DNA from: Elephas maximus indicus
Taxonomy: Eukaryota; Chordata; Mammalia; Proboscidea; Elephantidae
NCBI RefSeq assembly: GCF_024166365.1
Contig: NC_064825.1
Span: 104,298,480-104,362,479 of the forward strand
DNA: 64,000 bases
Direction: 5' to 3'
Shown piece by piece: positions 56,240-64,000 of the stretch. Every line of letters starts with the position of its first letter. Position 1 is the first letter of the stretch. The position numbers were made by a program, and so were the translations under genes. The notes under the pieces are model-generated. The model did no database searches, was not told the DNA's origin, and saw nothing but the letters and a program-made list of their open reading frames with translations.

Positions 56240-58250
56240 AAGAATAGATATGACTTTTTGAACACTAATGACTGAAGACCAGAAGACTTGTGGAATGACA
56301 TCAAGAACATCGTACATGCAGAAAACAAGGTCTTTAAAAAGACAGAAAAGAAAGAAAAGACCAAAATGGATGTCGGAAGAGACTCTGAAACTGGCTCTTG
56401 AAGGTCGAGTAGCTAAATCAAATGGAAGAAATGACGAAGTTAAAGAGCTGAGCAGATCTCAAAGGGTGGCTTGAGAAGACAAAATAAAGTATTATAATGA
56501 CATGTGCAAAGGCATGGAATTAGAAAACCAAAAGAGAAGAACATGCTCAGCATTTGTCAAGCTGAAAGAACAGAAATAATACTTCAAACCTTGAGTTGCA
56601 ATATTGAAGGATTCTATGGGGAAAATATTAAACGACTCAGGAAGCATTAAAAGAAGATGTAAGGAATACACAGAGTCATTATACCAAAAAGAATTAGTAG
56701 ATGTTCAACCGTTTCAAGAGATAGCATATGATCAGGAACCAATGGTACTGAAGGAAGAAGTCCAAGCTGCACTGAAGGCATTGGCGAAAAACAAGGCTCC
56801 AGGAATTGAATACTAACTGAGATGTTTCAACAAATGGATGCAGTGCTGGAAGTGCTCACTTGCCTCTGTCAAGAATTTGGAAGACAGCTACCTGGCCAAT
56901 CAACTAGAAGAGATCCATATTTATGCCTGTTCCCAAGAAAGGTGATCCAACCAAATGTGGAAATTATCAAACAATATCATTAATATCACACACAAGTAAA
57001 ATTTTGCTAAAGATCATTCAAAAGTGGCTGCAGCAGTACATCGACATGGAACTGCCAGAAATTCCAGCTGGATTTAGAAGACAGCTTGGAACAAGGGATA
57101 TCATTGCTGATGTCAGATGGATCCTGTCTGAAAGCAAAGAATATCACAAAGATGTTTATCTGTGTTTTATTGACTACACAAAGGCATATGACTATGTGAA
57201 TCATAACAAATAATGGATAATATTATAAAGAATGGGGATTCCAGAACACTTAATTGTGCTCAAATGGAACCTGTGCATAGAACAAGAGGTAGTCATTCAA
57301 ACATAACAAAGGAGTACTGCATGGTTTCTTGTCAGGAAAGATGTGTATCAGGGTTGCATCCTTTCACCACACTTATTCAATCTGTATACTGAACAAATAA
57401 TCCAAGAACTGGGCTATATGAAGAAGAATGGGACATCTGGGTTGGAGGAAGACTCATTAACAACCTGCAATATGCAGATGACACAACCTTGCTTGCTGAA
57501 AGTGAAGAAGACTTGAGGTACTTATTGATGAAGATCAATGATTACAATCTTCAGCATGGGTTATGCCTCAACATAAATAAAACAAAAATCTTCACAACTA
57601 GATCAATAAGCAACATTATGATAAACACAGAAAAGATTGAAGTTGTCAGGGATTTCATTTTACTTGGATCCCCAATCGATGCCCATTGAAGCAGCAGTCT
57701 AAAAATCAAATGACATATTGCATTGGGAAAATCTGTGCAAAAGACCTCTTTAAAATGTTAAAAAGTGAAGGTGTCACAAAAGACTAATGTGCACCTTACC
57801 CAAACCATGGTGTTTTCAATTGCTTCATATGCATGCGAAAGCTGGACCATGAATAAGGAAGACTGAAGAAAACCTGATGCTTTTGAATTATGGCGTTGGC
57901 GAAGAATATTGAATATACCATAGAATGCTCAAAGAATGAACAAATCTGTCTTGGAGGAAGTATAGCCAGAATGATCCTTAGAGCATGAATGGCAAGACTT
58001 CATCTCGTATACTTTAGACATGTTATCAGGAGGGATCAGTCACTGGAAAAGGACATCATGCTTGGTAAGTTAGAGAGTCAGGGAAAAAGAGGAAGACCTT
58101 CAATAAGATGGATTCACACAGTGGCTGCAACAATGAGCTCAAGCATGACGATTGTGAGGATGGTGCATGACCAAGGAGTGTTTTGTTCTCTTGTACATAT
58201 GGTCACTGTGAGTCAGAGCTGAATTGACGGCATCTAACAACAACATCAAC
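56240..58250 (+). mobile_element. RTE-type (BovB-like) LINE, 3' ~2 kb, inactive
   Basis: The remains of ORF2 are readable in pieces: MPVPKKGDPTKCGNYQTISL at 56923, LPEIPAGFR and GTRDIIADVRWI, a motif-A-like FIDYTKAYD near 57166, the catalytic YADD at 57471-57482, then KLNINKTKI-like and ARLHLVYFRHVIRRDQSLEKD near 57989. Several stops and frame breaks interrupt it, and the endonuclease-containing 5' part is missing. The 3' end has GGTCACTGTGAGTCAGAGC and a CAACATCAACATC tail. Length is about two thirds of a full RTE. It is the source type of the fragments at 4671, 14465, 19841, 29012, 37493 and 58484. Confidence 0.88.
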
Positions 58251-58483
58251 ATCAACACATTTCAGAATGACTGAAGCCCACTCTTTGACTAAGCCACCAG
58301 ATGTAAGGTTATTCCTGTACTGTGGCCCACACTGCAATGGCCCTCAAATAATAAAACCATGGAAGCAAGAGGCTAAAGCCATGGCTTGGTGAAGACATCA
58401 AATACTGCCCAGCTACCTTTTCACAGTGTTCTGCTGCTATTTACAGTTTGATTTCATTTTTCTCAAATCCGTAGTTGGCAACC
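58251..58483. other. Unassigned interval between RTE copies
   Basis: Lies between two RTE pieces within the LTR-flanked interval. It may be remnant internal sequence of the LTR element, but shows nothing I can name. Confidence 0.35.
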
Positions 58484-58842
58484 CTGGAAGCAGCAGTCAG
58501 GAGATCAAAGGACATGTTATATTTGGACAAATCTTCAGCAAAAGACCTTTTTGAAACGTTAAAAATCGGGGTGTCACGTTGAGTACTAGGGTGCACTTGT
58601 ATCAGACTATAACATTTTTGGTAGCTTCATATGTATGTGACTGTTGGATGGTGAATAAGGAAGAACGAAAAAGAATTGACACCTTTGTATTAAGAGAGTT
58701 GGCAAAGAATACTGAATGTGCAATGGGCTGCCAGAAGAGTGAGCAAATTTGTCTTGAAAAAGTCCCAGGTGGGGGTTTGTTCTGTTGTGCGTGGAGTCCC
58801 TAATGAATCAGAGCCAACTCAATGGCATCTAACAATAACAAT
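58484..58842 (+). repeat. Second RTE-type LINE 3' fragment
   Basis: AAGCAGCAGTCAGGAGATCA, AGACCTTTTTGAAACGTTAA, coding ASYVCDCWMVNKEERKRIDT at 58624, and a tail GAATCAGAGCCAACTCAATG with an AACAATAACAA end. Confidence 0.85.
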
Positions 58843-59009
58843 CTTTTCACATGCGTAGCACCCAAGGGCTTGTGGATGTGTAAATAAGCAGCTGTCCAGA
58901 ATAAACTTATGCTCAAAGTCCCTGCGGAAAAAAAAAGCCTTCTTTCAGAATAGTGGTTAGTGAACTGATCAAAGAATTTTTCTCAAAATCCTTGATCAAA
59001 ATGGGGGAA
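58843..59009 (+). repeat. Remnant internal end of an LTR element, with polypurine tract
   Basis: The purine-rich AAAATGGGGGAA directly before the LTR start at 59010 looks like the polypurine tract of an endogenous retrovirus-like element. The rest is too short to assign. Fossil. Confidence 0.5.
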
Positions 59010-59535
59010 TGTGTAAGGGAATCAAAGAAAAAAATTTGAGGTGCCTAGTAAGATCTGAAATGGTGTTTGAGGATTGGGTGTGATTCCTTGTTTGCTGGCT
59101 CATTTTCCACCCTAGAGGCAGCCATCTTCCATATTGTTTCTAAGAGAGGAATGTCTAGTAATGATGTAAGTATACTGCTACCCCTCCCTGTGACATACTC
59201 ATGTAATTGCCAAACTATAACCAATCTAAGAAAGAGATGTATACCCTTTTAAGCCAATCTCCTCACAGACCTTGCCATAGGAATTTCTGCCTTAAAATGA
59301 CCTGCTGCCAATTGAGTAAATAATCTTTCAGTGACCTAAGCCTGTAAATACCAGTCAAGTAATGTGTTTAATTTTCATTGTTCCCTGCCTATAAAATGTA
59401 ACTTCTGAGTTGTCATTTTGGATTACTGGATTCCACTGCATGGGGTTCTGTCTAGTCTCAGCTCAAGCCACCTCTTTCCTTTTAATATATCTCTCAACTT
59501 TACATCACTGAGTATGGATGATTACTCTATCACAC
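59010..59535 (+). repeat. LTR fossil (3' copy)
   Basis: Begins TGTGTAAGGGAATC after the polypurine tract and ends TACTCTATCACA, giving TG...CA termini over ~525 bases. CTATAAAATG near 59391 is a TATA-like box. The partner is 55862-56232; the interval between is mostly occupied by RTE LINEs. Old and broken; family not assigned. Confidence 0.65.
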
Positions 59536-59645
59536 CTTTACAATAGCATCTAAAAGAATAAAATTCCTAGAATAATTTTAGCCAAGGAAGTGAAAGACTT
59601 GTACACAGAAAACTGTAAAACAATACTAAAAGAAATTAGTAAACC
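59536..59645 (+). repeat. L1 LINE ORF2 fragment (sense)
   Basis: Reading as IKFLRIILAKEVKDLYTENC-type L1 ORF2 text. Interrupted by the next SINE and continued at 59804. Confidence 0.8.
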
Positions 59646-59647
59646 AA

Positions 59648-59803
59648 TAACCTGTTGCCATCAAGTTGATTCCAACTCATAGTGGAGCTATAGGACAGAG
59701 TAGAACTGCCCCATAGGATTTCCAAGGAGCAGCCGGTAGTTTCAGACTGCTGGTCTTTTGGTTAGCAGCCTAGCTCTTAACCCCTCCACCACCAGGGCTC
59801 CAA
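59648..59803 (-). repeat. AfroSINE (antisense) inserted in L1
   Basis: GTTGCCATCAAGTTGATTCC tail, CTCCACCACCAGGGCTCC head. AAAGAAATTA and ATAGAAATTA flank it as an imperfect target duplication. Confidence 0.92.
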
Positions 59804-60060
59804 TAGAAATTAAAGATAACCTAAATAGAAGTACATTTCATCCTCATGGACCAGAAGGCTCAATACTGTCAGGATATCAATACTACCTAAAGCAATTTAT
59901 AAACTCAATGCAATAGTCCTCAAAATCCCGACAGCCTTCCTTACATAAATGGAAAAATCAGCCCTCAGATTTATATGGAACTGCCACGGGCCCTGAATAA
60001 CCTAAGCAGCCTTGAAAAAAAGAACAGAGTAGGAGGACTGTCACCACTTCCATTCCTGCG
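59804..60060 (+). repeat. L1 LINE ORF2 fragment (sense), continuation
   Basis: AAATTTATAAACTCAATGC-type text with TCAAAATCCCGACAGCCTTC and GAACTGCCACGGGCCCTGAA is typical L1 ORF2, with stops. Confidence 0.8.
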
Positions 60061-60417
60061 GTATGATCGTGGTCACAGAATGGCTGTTAGAGCTCTGGAC
60101 AATTTGAGATCTAGAGAAGCATCAAGAAGAAAGGACAAAAGGTAATTTGGCTTTCAGTTGAATTATCTCACTTCCTGCAAGTCCCAATTAATGACTTAAC
60201 TAGTGTCTTATAGGCCAACTTAATTTACAAAGGATGCTGTGAAATGTAATTTTTTAAATCTGAGACTACTGCTTTCCCTGGAAATACAAAGTCTAATACT
60301 AAAGTGAATGGGGAAGAGGGGAGAAAATATATAGAATGTAACTAAAACTCTACAATTTCTACCAGTCTTCCTTCTCCTTATGCACATTTCCAAGTGATGA
60401 AATTCCCACCTCCCACA
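60061..60417. other. Stretch with no firm assignment
   Basis: Looks like non-coding repeat-derived DNA, but I cannot name the family. No gene. Confidence 0.35.
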
Positions 60418-60945
60418 CAGTTATGGACTGAAATGTGTCCTCCAAAAATGTATGTCAACTTGGCTAGGCCACGATTCCCATGATTGTGTGGTTTTCTTCC
60501 AGTTTGTTATTTAAACTATCATATGTGTTGTAAATCCTAACCTCTATGATGTTAATTAGGCAGGATTAGAGGCAGTTATGTTCGTGAGCCAGGACATAAT
60601 CTACAGGATTAGGTTTTATCTTCATTCAGTATCTTTTGAGATAAAAAAAGAGAAACAAGCAGAGAGGAGAGAGACCTCATTAGTGTCAAGAAAGGAGAGC
60701 AAGGAGTTGAGTGTTTCCTGTGGACCTGGGGTCTCTGCGCTAAGAAACTCCTAGACCAGGGGAAGACTGATGAGAATGACCTTCCTCCAGAGCTAACACC
60801 GAAAGAAAGGCTTACCCTGGAGCTGACGCCCCAAATTCAAACTTATAGCCTCCTAAACTGTTAGGGAACAAATCTCTGTTTGTTAAAGCCATCCACTTGT
60901 GGTATTTCTGTTACAGTGGCAGTAGATAACTAAGACACACAATAA
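60418..60945 (+). repeat. MaLR-type (ERVL-MaLR) LTR fossil
   Basis: Starts GTTATGGACTGAAATGTGTC and ends TCTGTTTGTTAAAGCCATCC, GTGGTATTTCTGTTACAGTG, AACTAAGACACA, the classic MaLR order. Solo-LTR-like and old. Confidence 0.75.
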
Positions 60946-61155
60946 CACAGTTCCTTGAAACGTTGGGTAGAAAGAAACAGTTGGTAATATTTTCTTCAGA
61001 AAGGGCTGTATGGTAAAGATTTAGAATTCATAGATTTTTCAAGCTATCCCTTTAAATGTTTTATACCTGTTTTTTTTTATAGTCAATGTAGATTTTACCA
61101 GTTTGCCTGTCTGAAACTCTTTCTGTGAAAAAATCAAGACTCTTACTGCTAGGGT
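60946..61155. other. Short stretch with no recognised feature
   Basis: Lies between two MaLR LTRs of opposite orientation. Nothing recognised. Confidence 0.4.
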
Positions 61156-61540
61156 GATGTATTAGTTTCCTAGGGCTGCAATAACCAAATTCTGCAAACT
61201 AGGTAGCTTTAACAACGAAATTGATTGTCTCACAGTTGCTAGAGACTGAGAGTCCAAGATTAGGGTGACAGCTGTGTTGATTCCTTCTGAAGCTTTGATG
61301 GAGATCTGTTCCTCTCTCCTAGATTCTGGTAGCTCCAGGGATTCTTGGGTTGCAGCTGCAGCATTGCATGGCAACCTTCACCTCTCTGTCTCTGCTTATC
61401 TTCTCTTTTATAAGAACATTAGTGAGACTTAACTGAATATCTTTTTGACCCAGTTTACAAACAGAGTCACATTAACAGGTATAGGGTTTAGGACTTCAAC
61501 ATATCTTTTTGGGGAACAGAATTCAATCCATTACAGGGGA
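61156..61540 (-). repeat. MaLR-type LTR fossil (antisense)
   Basis: TATTAGTTTCCTAGGGCTGC, GATTGTCTCACAGTTGCTAG and TTAGGACTTCAACATATC are the antisense landmarks of an MLT1/MST-like LTR. Ends near CAATCCATTACA. Confidence 0.78.
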
Positions 61541-62446
61541 GAACTCTGCTTTATATGTATTTGAATCAAGTTTTCAATGACTTTTTCTGAAATCAACTTT
61601 CTTGGTGCTCTTGGCGTTAGTTCAGATATCATCTGCAAAGGTATAACTTAAACTTACACACCCAATAGCGTATTTTGAAGGTCATGATTTAAACAAGAGA
61701 GTTTTTACATATTCAAATTCTGCCCAACTTGGACTCTTCTCTTTGGGTGGTTTGACCTCGGGTCATTCTTTTGTGATTTTCTCCTCAAAGACCTGCTTCT
61801 GAAAGTCCTGTTCTATGTGGGTGATTATCCTTGCATGATCTCTGGAGATGTTGAATCTACTCTTAGAATTATGATTAAGGTCCCAATGAGTTTAATTATA
61901 GAAGAGTCATCCTTTGAGGTGCACCAATTAAATGAAGCAACAATATTTGTTTTAGTTCAAATGCAAATAAAGTGTGCAAAGACTCTTACCCTTACCATAG
62001 AGAAGTGCTTGTCTATATGAATATTTACATGACTGGCTTTTTCAGGATTGAAGCAATGGACTCAAGGCATAACAAAATATGAACATGAAATATATTTCTG
62101 TCCTTCAGGCAAGCCAAAGTTCAACTATGCTGTATGATGTCAGGCCAGAATAATGGCTTGAGAATATGTTGTAAAGGCTATTTCACTTCTAAACCACAAA
62201 CTGCAAAATATTTATCAAAACTATCAACAATTCTTTTTCCCACAAAATTTATTAATTTGTTTATTTTTAACCTCATACTGCTTTTTTTTTTTTTTTAACA
62301 TTTGTTTGTTTCAGGGCAACGTATGCCAGCAGTGGAGTTTTTGACTCTGTTTATAATCAAGATTCAGACTTGTTTTTCTTAAAGGACATTTTTTATATTT
62401 GTATTAAAACTACCAGCTATATAAAACTTCCAGCTATATAAAAGGT
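61541..62446. other. Stretch with no recognised feature
   Basis: About 0.9 kb with a T run at 62281. No gene or named repeat. Confidence 0.4.
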
Positions 62447-64000
62447 ACATGGAAACATTTCTTGATCCAGATAATGGTGCGTGTACCATCTTACTCTCTG
62501 TGTTCACAGAGATGGCATCAGGGCATGAAGATATTATCTTTTAGGACACAGGAGAAGCACCACAATCCAGAATTTGAGCTGAATGACTACGTCATTATGC
62601 AGGTAACTGAGGAAGTGTTTTTGTGCATAGGAGTCTGCACTAGGCTTTAGATTATGCAAGAGCACATTGGTAGTGTGATTTGGAATGTCATAGACTTTTG
62701 AAAGTTCTACGTGATTCCGATAATCAGGTGTGTTACAGATGCTTTTTGGTCAATAAAATATATGAGTTTTGACTCAATTCTGTAATTTTCCCTTGGATAT
62801 TTTCATCCTGTAAAGACCCATAGTACATTTATTTTCTCTAACATTAGTATTCTTAGAAACTAATTTAAGTGTAACAATTTGGGGGCTATTTTAATGGGCA
62901 GAGATTTGTAAATATCATTGTAGGATGAATTGTAGTGTTCTGAAGCATTGCTTGTTAATCCTTGAATTCTTAGAAAGTGATGTAGCATCCATAAAACTTG
63001 AATGATTGACTTCCAAGAACCTAAGGTGACATTATGCAAACAAGCTATTACTTCAATCCATAGGAATGATATGCTGGGTAAGGAAAGGCGTGTAATGGAC
63101 CATTGGATTTAGCAAGGTGAAGGTGTTTTTAATGAAGAAAAAGAGAGAATTGTGCTGCTCACTTGAAAGAAATGTGGAGTTGGGGATAGATTATTTTAGC
63201 AATAGAGATATTATACAGAATAATGCAAAATAGAGAGGAAAACTAATGATATAGAAAATGGAGGAGACAATTACAGGAGCACTGTTTTGAGTGCGATAAA
63301 GACTGTGGAACCTAGTCAGTGTACCTGCAGAGGGCTTGGCCATAGTTAGAAACATGGACAATCCATATATTGTGAAGAGGAGGTCGGACAGAATTATGAC
63401 GTTAGATACTGAAGTCAATGTCAATAGAGACTTAGTATCTGGATATCATCATTAGGATTACTTTAAGAGATAAAAAGGCCCGTGAATATCCATAATATTT
63501 TCAAATAATTTTTTTGTATTTGTGCAGTTTTTTTTTTAGAATCTGCCCTCTCATCATTTTCATTCTTTCACATGCATCGCCAGCACAAATGTAACCTGTT
63601 TATAACAACAAAGTTTCCTTCCGTATTTTTCCCATACTCATATAATCGTATATAAACTTTTATAAACTGATACATTTCTATTTTTTTTTGTTTTATAATA
63701 ATATATTATGGATAGTTTTATGTTCATTTCTTTGTTACTCAGCAGTACCTTGTGGGAATTTCTGTAACATTACCAACATAGTTCTAATTCATTCTTTCAA
63801 ATGCAAGTATTCCATTTACTGGATTTTTTTTTTTTTTAGATATATTCAACCATTTCTCTATTGAACGGAAATCACTTAAATTATTTTTCTTTCATATTTG
63901 TTACTTAAGGCCATTGTAAATAACACAGCAAAAACGTACCACAAGTATGTTCTTATGTACCGTTGTTTTACTTCCTATGGATAGACTCTAAAGAGTGTAA
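62447..64000. repeat. Paralogous block F (counterpart of 50862-53030), runs off the window
   Basis: Same order of sequence as block E, about 11.6 kb away in direct orientation. Lacks E's LTR-like insertion and SINE tail, so it shows the empty target sites near 63610 and 63920. No gene recognised. Confidence 0.85.

Noticed and set aside
1-64000. A previously undescribed biosynthetic, defence or mobile gene system
   Set aside because: Apart from the OR copies, long coding signals all trace to known repeat classes. Nothing suggests a multi-gene system.

Overview
This is non-coding-rich mammalian nuclear DNA from an afrotherian, most likely an elephant. The evidence is the repeat content. There are about 25 copies of the tRNA-derived AfroSINE (head like CCTGGTGGCGCAGTGGTTAA, tail like GTCGCTATGAGTCGGAAT). 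There are also several RTE-type LINE pieces with a near-identical 3' tail, and an L1 3' end at 1135-2015 of a type I recall from Loxodonta. The species call rests on recognition, not on a search. The protein-coding content is an olfactory receptor (OR) cluster of family 4. By recalled similarity its members resemble human OR4C12/OR4C13 and OR4A47, which lie in the pericentromeric chromosome 11 OR cluster.

Layout. Positions 1 to about 46740 are a head-to-tail array of four paralogous units, A to D. The same landmark starts each unit at 1, 15396, 29908 and 39164. Units A and B (about 15 kb each) carry an OR4C-type receptor: intact in A (9066-9995), broken by a 1-base deletion in B (24286-25214). 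Units C and D (about 9 and 7.6 kb) carry an OR4A-type receptor: broken by a 2-base deletion in C (35073-35991), intact in D (43803-44717). Every copy is on the + strand. Each has a plausible splice acceptor 30-45 bases before the start codon, as expected for single-coding-exon OR genes with upstream non-coding exons.

The units are mosaic. All four share the DNA downstream of the OR and the next unit's first ~1 kb (an L2 3' end, then a SINE site). The middle part, including most of the OR itself, is of one type in A/B (old L1, LTR insertion, RTE, SINEs, pyrimidine tract) and another in C/D (MIR, an old shared repeat, an L2 end next to the gene). Insertions present in some copies and absent in others give a relative order of events.

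From 46740 to 64000 there are no intact genes. The stretch begins with an AfroSINE split by a ~740-base unit that looks like a DNA transposon, followed by a short relic of a fifth OR 3' end (about 47624-47690). Next comes an old antisense L1 split by a Tigger element. A second paralogous pair of non-genic blocks follows (50862-53030 and 62447-64000). Between them are a ~20-base-unit minisatellite, a ~2 kb RTE LINE lying between two related retroviral LTR fossils, and two MaLR-type LTRs. I see no operon, CRISPR array, RNA gene or novel defence or metabolic system. The most interesting signals are the mosaic architecture of the OR array, loss of the N-terminal glycosylation site in the intact OR4C-like gene, the nested DNA element, and the OR relic.
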